This document shows positions 8,953 through 19,109 of a DNA stretch of 64,000 bases, piece by piece. Each line of letters begins with the position of its first letter. Position 1 is the first letter of the stretch. The stretch lies in contig CAVUSX010000019.1 of NCBI GenBank assembly GCA_963744275.1, forward strand, positions 310,001 to 374,000, written 5' to 3'. The notes beneath the pieces are model-generated. The model was not told the origin of the DNA, ran no database searches, and was given only the letters and a program-made list of their open reading frames with translations. The position numbers and the translations under genes were made by a program. This stretch comes from VAZQ01 sp963744275. Its GTDB lineage: Bacteria > Pseudomonadota > Alphaproteobacteria > Rhizobiales > Xanthobacteraceae.

Positions 8953-10322
8953 CTCGCTCGCGCTCCGCCTGTTCTTCTCGGCCGCGACCTGGACGGTGGT
9001 GATCCTGCTCGTCACCGGCATCGTGCTGTCCTCGCTCTACCGCGCCGCGGTCGAGCGCTCGTTCGACGGCCGGCTCGGCGTTTATCTGCGCACCCTGGTC
9101 GCCGACGTCGCCAGCCCCGACGAGGCCAGCGACAAGTTTCCGCAATCGCTGGGCGAGCCGCTGTTCGAGCTGCCGCTCTCCGGCTGGTACTGGCAGGTGA
9201 CCAGGCTCGACACGCCCAAGCCCGAGGTGCGCTCGTCGCGCTCGCTGTGGGATTTCGAGCTTGCCCGGCCTCGAAGCGCTGGGCGTGCCGGCGAGCGTGG
9301 CCGGGACGCGCGAAGGCTACGTCAAGGGTCCGGAAGAGCAGAAGCTGCGCCAGGTCGAGCGCAACATCGACCTCGGCGACGACGGGCGCTTTCTGGTCAC
9401 CGTTGCCGGGGACGCCGCCGAGATCGACGAAGGAACCTATGGCTTCGATCGCATCCTGATCGGGACGTTCGCGGTGCTCGCGATCGTGCTGTTGCTGATC
9501 ACGACCTTCCAGGTTCGCTTCGGCCTCGCCCCGCTCAACCGCATCTCGGCCGGCCTGGCGGCGATCCGCTCGGGGGCAGCCGAACGGCTCGAGGGCAATT
9601 TTCCGGTCGAGATCGCGCCCTTGGCGCGCGAGACCAACGCGCTCATCGACGCCAACCGCGAGATCGTCGCCCGCGCGCGCACCCATGTCGGCAATCTGGC
9701 GCATGCGCTCAAGACCCCGATCTCGGTGATGATGAACGAGGCCGCCGCCCACCCCGACGATCCGTTCGCCGCCAAGGTGAGCGAGCAGGTCGAGATCATG
9801 CGCGACCAGGTCGCCCATCATCTCGAGCGCGCGCGCCTCGCCGCCGGCATGGCGGCCGTGATCGGCACCGTCACCGATGTGCGCTCCGCGGTGACGGCGC
9901 TCGCCCGCACCATGCAGAAGATCCATCTCGACCGCGGCATTGCCATCGATCTCGATGCGCCCGACGATGCGAAGTTTCGCGGCGAGCGCCAGGATCTCGA
10001 GGAGATGCTGGGCAATCTGGTCGACAATGCCTGCAAATGGGCGCAGTCGCGGGTCGCCATCGAGGTGTTCTCCCAAGAGCTCGGCGGACCCGACCGTCGG
10101 CGGGTCGTCCGCATCACGGTCGACGACGACGGTCCGGGTCTGTCGCCCTCGCAACGCGAGCAGGTGGCGCGCCGCGGGCGGCGGCTGGACGAGACCAAGC
10201 CGGGCTCGGGACTGGGACTGTCGATCGTGGTCGAGCTCGCGGGCCTTTATGGCGGCGAGCTCAAGCTCGGGACCGCGCCCATCGGGGGCCTGCGGGCGGA
10301 GCTGGTGCTGCCCAGCGCATAA
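8942..10322 (+). CDS. Sensor histidine kinase (PhoQ-like), frameshifted as sequenced
   Basis: Partner of the preceding regulator. The N-terminal part (8942 to ~9260) holds the first membrane helix and a periplasmic sensor region ending SLWDFEL. The rest continues in the next frame from ~9261: second helix, HAMP-like linker, H-box NLAHALKTPIS, N-box NLVDNACKW, G1 DDDGPGL and G2 GSGLGLS. Removing one T at 9261-9262 joins the halves as WDFEL-PGLEALG without loss. As written the kinase would be truncated before its catalytic region. Either an assembly error or a very recent mutation fits, because the 3' half shows no other damage. Confidence 0.82.
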
Positions 10323-10458
10323 GGCGCCGCGGACGCTGCATCGGCGCAAGACGAGCCACAAAGACAACCTGGGGGGCGGTCGCGGGCGCCACGATTGCTC
10401 AAGGAGTTCTTAACGCCGCCGCGCTATCAAGCTCCATCGGTATCATGGGTAAGGCACG

Positions 10459-11880
10459 GTGCGAACGATGGCCACAGGCGGGCCCCCCGTCGAGCGGCTT
10501 CGGGGATATCTGCTGCAGCTTCCACCGGCAAAACGGGCTTTGCTGATCGCAGAGCTCGAGGCTGCCCTGTTGCGCGGCGACGACGTGCCGGGCGGTGCCC
10601 TGCTGTTGCAGGAGGTACGCAGCTCCGTGCGCGAGAGCGGCGTGCGCGCCCCGCGCATCGGTGCCGCGGCGCGGCTGTTCTTCCGCCCGCTGGAGCCGTT
10701 CCTGAGCGACGATGAACCGGAGCGCAAGCAGACCGCGCGAATTGCGCGAACCTCGCTGGAGCCGGTCTGGAGCTGGATCTGCCGTGACGTGCTGCCGGAG
10801 GTGGGCAACCGCTTTTCCGAAGCGGTCACGCGCGCGCATCAGGAGGACAGCGCCGCCATCTGCGACCAGTTGATCCGGCCGTTCCAGGATCAGGTGGCGA
10901 CACGCGTCCGCCAGATGCTGGACGAGAGCGAGGCCGACGACAAGGTGCGGCGGCGAATGATCGGGCAGATCGGTACCCCCCACGCGCTCGATGTGGCGCG
11001 CGACCTGCTCGCGATCCTGGCCGGCCGCGACATGCTGACCGCCATGGGGGGCCGGTTGCCGGGCCACATCGTCAATCTCGCCGAGGCACAGCTCGATCAG
11101 GTGAAGGCGATCATCGATGCCGGCGTCGCCAATACAAAGGGGCTGCTGCAGTTTGCGTTGGTCCTGCTCCTGGGCCGCCTGGCTTCGCCCTGGCAGGTGA
11201 TCCGGCTCGCCGTCGCCGATGCCGACAGCGACGATGCCGCGCGCATCGCCGCCATGCCTTACGCGATCGCGGTCACGATCACGCTCGCCGACATCGAGCG
11301 GATGGTCGAGGACTTGAAAGCCGACCTCAAGGCCGGCAGGAACCTGGCCGTCACGTCGCTGCTCAAATGCATTCATGACGCCGTGCGCGGCGTGCGCAGC
11401 GAGCTCGATCTCGCGGTCGATTCGCCTTGGGGGCGGCAGCTCGCCGCCATCCGCAGCGAGGTTTCGAGCGCCCTCAAGATGGAGATCGAATCGACCCCCG
11501 GGCGCGTGCGCCGCTTGCTGCGCCCGCGTCTCGCCGGCAAGCCGGCGACCGCCGCGCGCCTCGATCCGGGTGAGGTCGCGGAGACCGAGGCCCTGATCGA
11601 GCTGCTCGGGGCCTGCCGCCATTATGCGAGCGAGCTCGCCGTCAGCGAGGTGACGTTGCGCGCCTATACCGAGGTGCAGCAATATCTCGATACCGGTACG
11701 CGCGTCTTGGTCGAGGGTCTGCGCGGCGCCGAAGCGGCCGATCGGCCGTTTCGGCAGTCGCAGGTCGATGCCGCGGTGCGGTTCTGCGCCAAGATCTTCG
11801 GAGCGCAATACGCCGCGGTGCTCGGCAAGGCGGCCGAGGTGGCGGTCAACAGCGAGCGCAAGGCCGCCGCCAAGGCGTGA
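10459..11880 (+). CDS. Conserved hypothetical protein, ~470 residues
   Basis: Soluble, alpha-helical protein without signal peptide or clear membrane segment, apart from one moderately hydrophobic stretch (LLQFALVLLLGRLA). I know similar unnamed proteins only from Bradyrhizobium relatives. The start is either GTG 10459 or ATG 10468; neither has a strong ribosome site. It lies between the two-component system and the cytochrome c maturation genes on the same strand, separated from both by more than 130 bases. No motif permits a functional call. Confidence 0.7.
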   Translation: MRTMATGGPPVERLRGYLLQLPPAKRALLIAELEAALLRGDDVPGGALLLQEVRSSVRESGVRAPRIGAAARLFFRPLEPFLSDDEPERKQTARIARTSLEPVWSWICRDVLPEVGNRFSEAVTRAHQEDSAAICDQLIRPFQDQVATRVRQMLDESEADDKVRRRMIGQIGTPHALDVARDLLAILAGRDMLTAMGGRLPGHIVNLAEAQLDQVKAIIDAGVANTKGLLQFALVLLLGRLASPWQVIRLAVADADSDDAARIAAMPYAIAVTITLADIERMVEDLKADLKAGRNLAVTSLLKCIHDAVRGVRSELDLAVDSPWGRQLAAIRSEVSSALKMEIESTPGRVRRLLRPRLAGKPATAARLDPGEVAETEALIELLGACRHYASELAVSEVTLRAYTEVQQYLDTGTRVLVEGLRGAEAADRPFRQSQVDAAVRFCAKIFGAQYAAVLGKAAEVAVNSERKAAAKA

Positions 11881-12108
11881 GCGTGACAAACATTCGGCGC
11901 CGGTTCCATCCGCGGTTCGGCCGGCCCCGCTCGACCTGCCACATTTTGATATACACCCGCTTCCCGATGTCGCGGCGGCAGGGGCTGTTATCCGTTGCGC
12001 GGATCGCCGTGCGTGATGTAAAGCCAAAGCGCAGCCTTGGATGGACATCTCGGTCGGCTTCCGGCGCGGCCACCGGAATGTGAGTATCGTGCCGACGATC
12101 TTGATATC

Positions 12109-13236
12109 ATGACTTTATGGCTCATGTTCGCGCTGATGACCGCGATGGCGATTTTCGCCGTCCTGTGGCCGCTCGCGCGCAGCAAGGAGATGCCGCGGTC
12201 CGGGAGCGACCTCGTGGTCTATCGCGATCAGCTCGATGAGATCGCCCGTGACCAGGCGGCGGGACAGATCGGCGACGTGGAGGCGCAGGCCGCCAAGGTC
12301 GAGGTCTCACGCCGGCTGATCGGCGCGGCGGACGCACAGGCCGCGACGCCCGGCCCGCTGCCGACCGCGACCGCCCTTTGGCATCGGCGCCTGGTCGCCG
12401 TCATCGCGCTCGTGGTGCTGCCGTTGGGCGCGGGCGCTCTCTACCTCGAGGTCGGATCGCCGGGCCTGCCCGGCCAGCCGCTGTCGGCGCGCGCCGCCGA
12501 TGCGCACGACCAGTCGATCGACCGCTTGGTGGCGCAGGTCGAGGGGCACCTGGAGGCCAATCCGGACGATGCCCGCGGCTGGGAGGTGATCGCTCCGGTC
12601 TATCTCCGGCTCGGGCGTTTCGACGAGGCCGTCAAGGCGCGCCGCAACCTGCTGCGCCTGACCGGCGAGACCGCCGAGCGGCAATCCGATCTGGGCGAGG
12701 CCTTGGTCGGTACCGCCAACGGCATCGTCACGGCCGAGGCGAAGCAGGCGTTCGAGCGGGCGGTCGCGCTCGATCCGCAGGACGTGAAGGGACGCTACTT
12801 TCTCGGGCTGGCGGCCGAGCAGGACGGCCGCAAGGCCGATGCCGACTCGATCTGGCGCGCGATGGTGTCGCAGGCGCCCGAAGGCGCCGACTGGGTCGGC
12901 TTCGTGCGCGGCGAGCTCGCCCGGCTCGAAACCCCCGGCGCGGGGCCGCAAGCCGTCGGTCCGCGGCCGGAAGATGTCGCGGCGGCGGCCGATATGGGGC
13001 CCGAGCAGCGCACGGCCATGATTCGCGGCATGGTCGACAAGCTGTCCGATCGCCTGCACCACGACGACGGAACCGATCTCGAGGGGTGGCTGCGGCTGGT
13101 GCGCTCCTATATGGTGCTGGGCGAACGCGACAAGGCGCGCGCCGCGGTCGCTGATGCGCGCCGCGCGCTGGAGAGCGATCCCGAGAAGCTCCGCCAGATC
13201 GATCAGCTGGTCAAGGGATTGGGCCTCGAAGGTTGA
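12109..13236 (+). CDS. ccmI: Cytochrome c maturation protein CcmI (CycH)
   Basis: 375-residue inner-membrane protein that presents apocytochrome c to the heme-ligation complex (system I). It has an N-terminal helix (LWLMFALMTAMAIFAVLWPL), a cytoplasmic leucine-zipper-like loop (VVYRDQLDEIARD), and a second helix near residues 85-105. A periplasmic domain with several TPR units follows (for example FLGLAAEQDGRKADA). Start ATG 12109. It is first in the order ccmI-ccmE-ccmF-ccmH, the rhizobial cycHJKL arrangement. A second, diverged copy lies at 47849 in the multiheme cluster. Confidence 0.93.
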   Translation: MTLWLMFALMTAMAIFAVLWPLARSKEMPRSGSDLVVYRDQLDEIARDQAAGQIGDVEAQAAKVEVSRRLIGAADAQAATPGPLPTATALWHRRLVAVIALVVLPLGAGALYLEVGSPGLPGQPLSARAADAHDQSIDRLVAQVEGHLEANPDDARGWEVIAPVYLRLGRFDEAVKARRNLLRLTGETAERQSDLGEALVGTANGIVTAEAKQAFERAVALDPQDVKGRYFLGLAAEQDGRKADADSIWRAMVSQAPEGADWVGFVRGELARLETPGAGPQAVGPRPEDVAAAADMGPEQRTAMIRGMVDKLSDRLHHDDGTDLEGWLRLVRSYMVLGERDKARAAVADARRALESDPEKLRQIDQLVKGLGLEG

Positions 13237-13257
13237 AGACGGTCGAGAAAGGGCGCG

Positions 13258-13734
13258 ATGACCCGCAAACGACGACGCTTGATACTGATCGGCTCGGCGC
13301 TCGGCGTGCTGGCGGTGGCGGTCGCGCTGGTGCTGAGCGCGCTGAAGGATTCGATCGTCTTCTTCAACTCGCCCACCGACGTCGTCGAGAAGCATGTCGC
13401 GCCCGGCAGCCGGATCCGGCTCGGCGGTCTGGTCAAGCCCGGCAGCATCGTGCGCGGCAGCGATCTGGCGGTGCGTTTCGACGTGACCGACGGCGAGAAT
13501 ACGATACCGGTCGCCTATCAGGGCCTGTTGCCCGATCTGTTCCGCGAGGGCCAAGGCGTGGTCACCGAAGGGGTGGTCGAGCCCTCGGGCGCGTTCAAGG
13601 CCGACAGCGTGCTCGCCAAGCATGACGAGAACTACATGCCCAAGGAAGTGGCCGACGCCTTGAAGCGCTCGGGCCACTGGAAGGAAGAATACGGACAGAA
13701 GGTCGGTTCGGCTCCGCAGGGAAGGACGCAGTGA
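13258..13734 (+). CDS. ccmE: Heme chaperone CcmE (CycJ)
   Basis: 158-residue inner-membrane-anchored periplasmic protein that binds heme covalently and passes it to CcmF/H. An N-terminal anchor (about 8-28) is followed by the OB-fold domain and the heme-binding motif LAKHDENYMP, with His122 and Tyr126 matching His130/Tyr134 of E. coli CcmE. The flexible tail after residue 128 is normal for the family. It begins 21 bases after ccmI. Confidence 0.95.
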   Translation: MTRKRRRLILIGSALGVLAVAVALVLSALKDSIVFFNSPTDVVEKHVAPGSRIRLGGLVKPGSIVRGSDLAVRFDVTDGENTIPVAYQGLLPDLFREGQGVVTEGVVEPSGAFKADSVLAKHDENYMPKEVADALKRSGHWKEEYGQKVGSAPQGRTQ

Positions 13735-13822
13735 TGCAGGAAGTCCCGATGGACGGCATCGTGATGCAATCTCGGCATCGATCCTCGTCGATCCCCAGCG
13801 TCGGTCGCGGGAGCATGGCGTC

Positions 13823-15808
13823 ATGATCCCCGAGCTCGGTCACTTCGCGCTCGTCCTGGCGCTGGCTCTGGCGCTGATCCAGGCCACCGTCCCGATGTTC
13901 GGCGCGCGCCGCAACGATCCGCTGCTCATGGGCGTGGCCGGCACCACCGCGATCGGGCAATTCTGCTTCGTGGTGCTCTCGTTCGGGGCGCTGGTGGCCT
14001 GCTACGTGCAGTCCGATTTCTCGGTGCAGACGGTGTTCGAGAACTCCCATTCGCAGATGCCGCTCATCTACAAGATCACCAGCACCTGGGGAAACCATGA
14101 GGGCTCCATGCTGCTGTGGGTCCTCATCCTGGCGCTGTTCGGCGCCATGGTGGCGGTCTTCGGCGGCAATCTGCCGGATCGGCTCAGGGCGAACGTGCTC
14201 GGCGTGCAGTCCTGGATCGCCGCTGCGTTCTACCTTTTCATCCTGCTGACCTCCAACCCGTTCCTGCGCATTGCCGACCCGCCGCTCGAGGGCCGCGATC
14301 TCAATCCGCTGCTGCAGGATCTCGGCCTCGCCGTCCATCCGCCGATGCTCTATCTCGGCTATGTCGGCTTCTCGATCACCTTCTCGTTCGCGATCGCCGC
14401 CCTGATCGACGGGCGCGTCGATGCCGCCTGGGCCCGCTGGGTGCGGCCATGGGCGCTGCTGGCCTGGACGTTCCTGACGCTCGGCATCGCGATGGGCTCG
14501 TACTGGGCCTATTACACCTTGGGCTGGGGCGGCTGGTGGTTCTGGGATCCGGTTGAGAACGCCTCGCTGATGCCTTGGATTGCCGGCACCGCGCTGCTTC
14601 ACTCCGCGGTGGTGACGGAGAAGCGCAACGCCCTCAAAGTGTGGACCATTCTGCTCGCCATTCTGGCCTTCTCGCTGTCCCTGATCGGCACCTTCCTGGT
14701 GCGCTCGGGCGTGGTCACTTCGGTGCATGCTTTCGCCAGCGACCCGACGCGCGGCATCTTCATCCTGGGGATCTTGACCTTGTTCATCGGCGGCGCGCTG
14801 GCGCTGTTCGCGTGGCGAGCCCCGACGTTGAAGCAGGGCGGCCTGTTCGCCCCGATTTCGCGCGAAGGCGCGCTCGTGCTCAACAACCTGTTCCTGGTGG
14901 CCGCCTGCGCGACGGTGGTTTTCGGCACGCTCTACCCATTGGCGCTGGAAGCCTTGACCGGCGAAAAGATCTCGGTCGGTGCGCCGTTTTTCAACATGAC
15001 ATTTGCTCCACTGTTCATCCTCCTGATGACGGCAGTGCCGTTCGGTCCGCTGATGGCATGGAAGCGCGGCGACCTGCTCGGCGTCGCCCAACGCCTGCTC
15101 GGCGCGGCCGCGATCGCCGTGATCGGCATCGCGGTCACGTTCGCGGTGGAAGGCGGCGGACCGATCCTGGTGCCGTTCGCCATCGGGCTGGCGCTTTACC
15201 TGCTGGCCGGGGCCGCGACCGACCTGATCGAGCGCACCGGCCTCCTCAAGGTGCCGGTGCGCACCGCGCTGGCGCGCGCCCGCGGGCTGCCGCGCTCGAC
15301 CTGGGGCACCGCCTTCGCGCATGCCGGGCTCGCGGTCACGTTGCTCGGCATCATCGGCGAGACCCAGTGGGGCGCCGAGCGGATCGCCGAGATCAAGCCC
15401 GGACAGGTGCTTTCCATCCACCGCTACGATTTTCAGTTCGACGGCATGACCAATCGTCAAGGTCCCAATTATCATGAGCTGGCGGCCCATTTTACCATCC
15501 ATCACGCCGGCGATTTCGTCGGTGTCATGGAGCCCTCCAAGCGCACCTTTCCATCGCGCGGAACCGACACCAACGAAGCGGCCCTGATGACGCGCGGCTT
15601 CGCTCAGCTCTATCTGTCGCTCGGCGATCTTTCGCCCGACGGCTCGATCGCGGTGCGTCTGTACTACAAGCCGCTGGTGCTGCTGATCTGGCTCGGCGCC
15701 GTGGTGATGGCCTTCGGCGGCGCGCTCTCGCTGTCGGACCGGCGCTTGCGGGTCGGCGCTCCGACGCCGGCGCGCGCCAAGGCCGCCGCGATGCAACCGG
15801 CGGAGTAG
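13823..15808 (+). CDS. ccmF: Heme lyase CcmF (CycK)
   Basis: 661-residue polytopic membrane protein that attaches heme to CxxCH apocytochromes. The periplasmic heme-binding signature GGWWFWDPVENAS (about residues 234-246) and the conserved histidines flanking it (for example VHPPMLY) are present. Length is normal. The gene follows ccmE after 88 bases and precedes ccmH by 5 bases. The full set matters here because the window also encodes cytochromes with dozens of hemes to be ligated. Confidence 0.95.
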   Translation: MIPELGHFALVLALALALIQATVPMFGARRNDPLLMGVAGTTAIGQFCFVVLSFGALVACYVQSDFSVQTVFENSHSQMPLIYKITSTWGNHEGSMLLWVLILALFGAMVAVFGGNLPDRLRANVLGVQSWIAAAFYLFILLTSNPFLRIADPPLEGRDLNPLLQDLGLAVHPPMLYLGYVGFSITFSFAIAALIDGRVDAAWARWVRPWALLAWTFLTLGIAMGSYWAYYTLGWGGWWFWDPVENASLMPWIAGTALLHSAVVTEKRNALKVWTILLAILAFSLSLIGTFLVRSGVVTSVHAFASDPTRGIFILGILTLFIGGALALFAWRAPTLKQGGLFAPISREGALVLNNLFLVAACATVVFGTLYPLALEALTGEKISVGAPFFNMTFAPLFILLMTAVPFGPLMAWKRGDLLGVAQRLLGAAAIAVIGIAVTFAVEGGGPILVPFAIGLALYLLAGAATDLIERTGLLKVPVRTALARARGLPRSTWGTAFAHAGLAVTLLGIIGETQWGAERIAEIKPGQVLSIHRYDFQFDGMTNRQGPNYHELAAHFTIHHAGDFVGVMEPSKRTFPSRGTDTNEAALMTRGFAQLYLSLGDLSPDGSIAVRLYYKPLVLLIWLGAVVMAFGGALSLSDRRLRVGAPTPARAKAAAMQPAE

Positions 15809-15813
15809 CCCGC

Positions 15814-16301
15814 ATGTGGCTGCTGCGGTATGCTTTGCTCGTTCTGGTGCTGCTGGCGCCGGCCGTCGCATGGGCGGTGCAGCCGGACGAGGTGCTCTCC
15901 GACCCGGCTCTCGAGGCGCGCGCGCGCGTGCTCTCCAAGGAGCTGCGCTGCCTGGTCTGCCAGAATCAGTCGATCGACGATTCGGCGGCGCCGCTCGCGC
16001 GCGACCTGCGCCTCCTGGTGCGCGAGCGCCTGACCGGCGGCGACAGCGACCAGCAGGTGCTCGATTTTCTGGTGGCCCGCTACGGCGAATTCGTGCTGCT
16101 CAAGCCGCGCTTCGCCTGGCATACCGCCCTGCTCTGGCTCATGCCTCCCGGGGTCCTGATCGGCGGAGGGCTCGCGCTGCTGTGGAGCGTCTGGCGCCGC
16201 GGCCGCCCCGGCGGCGCGCCGGCTCGGCGCGAGGTCGAGGCCCTCGACGCCCGCCGAGGAGGCTCGAACTCGTGCGCCTCATGCAGCCCGGCGAGCACTG
16301 A
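15814..16301 (+). CDS. ccmH: Cytochrome c maturation thiol protein CcmH (CycL), 3' end shifted
   Basis: Membrane-anchored periplasmic protein that reduces or binds apocytochrome cysteines before heme ligation. It has a signal peptide (about 1-22), the redox motif LRCLVCQNQSI (C46, C49) and a C-terminal anchor (LLWLMPPGVLIGGGLALLW). As sequenced the reading frame runs on to 16365 with an unrelated tail. The expected ending (AEEAR...LVRLMQPGEH, stop at 16301) is present in pieces in the other two frames, which needs two single-base insertions between about 16248 and 16275. Core function should survive, since only the extreme C-terminus is affected. Confidence 0.88.
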
Positions 16302-16521
16302 ATTTTCCGCGCCGCTCCCCCGGCCCGCGACATTTCTGTATAAGCATCTGTTTTCATTCAATTAATTACCCGCCGCCCGGCAACCTTACCAAACTTTAAT
16401 TTCACCGACAGGCCCCGGTAAGGCGGCCATCCCCATCCTGGCGGGCGAATGGTGCCATGCACACGGTGCTCCGCATTCACTGCGCACGCACCGCGTCCTT
16501 CAAAGGTCAGGAGACATCCCC

Positions 16522-18081
16522 ATGAACGAGAGCGCTAATCCGGTTCGGAACACGCGCGCTCCGTCCGCACGCCGACTTGCTCTGCTGGCCGGCGTCGCCG
16601 GGCTGGGCGTCAGCGTCCTGTTTGCGGGCTCGGGCTTCAATCTGAATTCAAGTCTCGGTTCGTTCAGCCCGGCGGCGCAGGCCCAGAGCCTGCAGCGGCC
16701 GGTCGGGTTCGCCGACATCGTCGAGAAGGTGAAGCCCGCCGTCGTGTCGGTGCGCGTCAAGCTGGACGGCGGCCCGCGCACGACCGGCTTCGAAGGCGAG
16801 TTGCCGTTCCCCAAAGGCTCGCCGATGGATCGCTTCTTCCGTCAGTTCGGCGCGCCCGACGAGGGCGATCAGGGCAACCCAGGCAGTCAGGGCCGTCAAG
16901 GCGCCCCCAGCGGCCGCAACATGATCACCGGCCAGGGCTCCGGCTTCTTCATTTCCGGCGACGGCTATGCGGTCACCAACAATCACGTGGTCGACAAGGC
17001 CGAGAACGTCCAGGTCACCACCGATGACGGCAAGATCTATCAGGCCAAGGTGATCGGCACCGATCCGCGCAGCGATCTCGCGTTGATCAAGGTCGACGGC
17101 CGCAACGATTTTCCGTTCGTGAAGTTTGCCGAGGGCAATCCCCGCATCGGCGATTGGGTGCTGGCGGTGGGCAATCCGTTCGGTCTCGGCGGCACCGTGA
17201 CGGCCGGCATCGTCTCGGCGCGCGGCCGCGATATCGGCAACGGTCCCTATGACGACTTCATCCAGATCGACGCCCCCGTCAACAAGGGCAATTCCGGCGG
17301 TCCGACTTTCGACGTCGACGGCAACGTGATCGGGGTGAACACCGCGATCTTCTCGCCTTCCGGCGGCTCGGTGGGAATAGCCTTCGCGATCCCGGCCGAC
17401 ACCGTCAAGAAGGTCGTCGCCCAGCTCAAGGACAAGGGCTCGGTGACGCGCGGCTGGATCGGCGTGCAGATCCAATCGGTCACGCCCGAGATTGCCGACA
17501 GCATGGGCCTCAAGAGCCAGCAAGGCGCGCTCGTGGCCGAGCCCCAGTCGGGCGGCCCGGCCGCCAAAGCCGGCATCGAGGCCGGCGACGTGATCACCGC
17601 GGTGAACGGCACCGCCATCAAGGATGCCCGCGAGCTCGCCCGCCAGATCGGCGGCCTGCCGCCGGGCTCCTCGGTGAAGCTGTCCATCCTGCACAAGGGC
17701 GCCGAGAAATCGGTCGCGCTGACGCTCGGCCAGCTGCCCAACGAGCGCGAGGCCCGCGCCGACACCGGCACCAACAACGACGCGGCCGGGACCGACGTTC
17801 CGCGGCTCGGCCTGACGCTCGCCCCCGCCGGGCAGGTCGCAGGCAGCGGAAATGAAGGCGTGGTGGTCACCAATGTCGATCCCAGCGGGATCGCCGCCGA
17901 TCATGGCTTGAAGACCGGCGACATCATTCTCGACGTCGGCGGCAAGAAAGTCGGCAATCCGGGCGAGGTGCGCGATGCCATCCGGGACGCGCAAAAGGAC
18001 GGCAAGCGCACGGTGCTGATGCGGGTGAAGTCGGGCGGCGAGGGCACCAAATTCGTCGCGCTTCGGCTCGGCAAGGCCTGA
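16522..18081 (+). CDS. degP: Periplasmic Do-family serine protease DegP/HtrA
   Basis: 519-residue quality-control protease and chaperone of the periplasm. It has an N-terminal signal/anchor (about 18-40), then a trypsin-like domain with triad His155 (VTNNHVVD), Asp185 (RSDLALIK) and Ser258 (GNSGGP). Two PDZ domains follow (about 290-385 and 425-515). A Q-linker variant with glycine/glutamine repeats (115-132) sits in the LA loop. Its position between ccmH and a two-component pair is conserved in rhizobia. Two strong hairpins follow the stop. Confidence 0.94.
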   Translation: MNESANPVRNTRAPSARRLALLAGVAGLGVSVLFAGSGFNLNSSLGSFSPAAQAQSLQRPVGFADIVEKVKPAVVSVRVKLDGGPRTTGFEGELPFPKGSPMDRFFRQFGAPDEGDQGNPGSQGRQGAPSGRNMITGQGSGFFISGDGYAVTNNHVVDKAENVQVTTDDGKIYQAKVIGTDPRSDLALIKVDGRNDFPFVKFAEGNPRIGDWVLAVGNPFGLGGTVTAGIVSARGRDIGNGPYDDFIQIDAPVNKGNSGGPTFDVDGNVIGVNTAIFSPSGGSVGIAFAIPADTVKKVVAQLKDKGSVTRGWIGVQIQSVTPEIADSMGLKSQQGALVAEPQSGGPAAKAGIEAGDVITAVNGTAIKDARELARQIGGLPPGSSVKLSILHKGAEKSVALTLGQLPNEREARADTGTNNDAAGTDVPRLGLTLAPAGQVAGSGNEGVVVTNVDPSGIAADHGLKTGDIILDVGGKKVGNPGEVRDAIRDAQKDGKRTVLMRVKSGGEGTKFVALRLGKA

Positions 18082-18147
18082 GCGACAAGGCTTGAACGAA
18101 TGGGGCGTACCGCTGGCATCTGTCGCCCCCGCTGGCGGTCCGAACCA

Positions 18148-18171
18148 GGGGACAGGCTTCGGCCTGTCCCC
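18148..18171 (+). terminator. Perfect hairpin with UUCG loop after degP
   Basis: A 10-bp perfect G+C-rich stem (GGGGACAGGC / GCCTGTCCCC) is closed by a TTCG tetraloop, 67 bases after the degP stop. There is no T tract, so it may stabilise the transcript end or assist Rho-dependent termination rather than terminate by itself. Confidence 0.5.
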
Positions 18172-18231
18172 ACCTGATCCCGACCTTGCTTTGACCCGGC
18201 AACCGTCGCCCCCGCCGGGAAAGAGCAGGTG

Positions 18232-18263
18232 GAGGGGCGGTGGGGTCAAACCCGCCGCCCCTC
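18232..18263. terminator. Second G+C-rich inverted repeat after degP
   Basis: Two 13-base arms (18232-18244 and 18251-18263), GAGGGGCGGTGGG and its near-complement with one G-T pair, are separated by six bases. No T run follows on the plus strand. With the hairpin at 18148 it makes up most of the 350-base gap between degP and the next operon. The rest of that gap shows no gene. Confidence 0.4.
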
Positions 18264-18434
18264 GCTCATTTCAGGGCCCCGCCGCCGCCGTGACCCGCCC
18301 CGGCGCATCCGCGAGGGAGCTCTTTTAAGATATCGCCGGCATGCTTACGTCGGCATAGATTGGTGCGGCTCAAGCCGAGGTGCCGGCGGCCGCGGACCGA
18401 CCGGGTCAACAACCGGGCCACCAACCGGGTCATC

Positions 18435-19109
18435 ATGCGACTTCTCATCATCGAAGACGATCGCGATGCGGCCGACTATCTCGCCAAGGCGTTCCGCGAG
18501 GTGGGCCATGTCGCCGACCTCGCGGCCGACGGCGAGGAGGGTCTCGCCCACGCGATCGACGGCCAATACGACGTCCTGATCGTCGACCGCATGCTGCCCA
18601 AGCTCGACGGCCTCTCCATCATCGGGACGCTGCGCAGCAAGGGCGTCGAAACTCCCGCCCTGATCCTCTCCGCCCTCGGCCAGGTCGATGACCGGGTCAA
18701 GGGTTTGCGCGCCGGCGGCGACGATTACCTGTCCAAGCCCTATTCGTTCTCGGAGCTCTTGGCGCGCACCGAGGTGCTGGCGCGGCGCCACGGCGGCCGC
18801 GAGGAGATGGTCTATCGCGTCGGCGATCTCGAGCTCGACCGGCTGTCGCACCGGGTGACGCGCGGGGACGGCGAGATCGTGCTGCAGCCGCGCGAATTCC
18901 GCCTGCTCGAATATCTCATGAAGCATGCCGGCCAGGTGGTGACCCGCACGATGCTGCTCGAGAACGTCTGGGACTACCACTTCGACCCGCAGACCAACGT
19001 CATCGACGTGCACATTTCGCGGTTGCGCTCCAAGATCGACAAGGGATTCGCCCAGCCGTTGCTGCACACCGTGCGCGGCGCAGGATACATGATCCGTGAC
19101 AGCAAATGA
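18435..19109 (+). CDS. OmpR-type response regulator
   Basis: 224 residues. The receiver domain has EDD near the N-terminus, the phospho-acceptor in DVLIVDRMLPKLDG, and the conserved serine (ILSALG, in place of Thr) and lysine (LSKPYS). The winged-helix output domain ends TVRGAGYMI. Start ATG 18435. It overlaps the kinase gene by 14 bases. The degP, regulator, kinase, glnE order matches rhizobial genomes; the signal sensed is unknown. Confidence 0.92.
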   Translation: MRLLIIEDDRDAADYLAKAFREVGHVADLAADGEEGLAHAIDGQYDVLIVDRMLPKLDGLSIIGTLRSKGVETPALILSALGQVDDRVKGLRAGGDDYLSKPYSFSELLARTEVLARRHGGREEMVYRVGDLELDRLSHRVTRGDGEIVLQPREFRLLEYLMKHAGQVVTRTMLLENVWDYHFDPQTNVIDVHISRLRSKIDKGFAQPLLHTVRGAGYMIRDSK

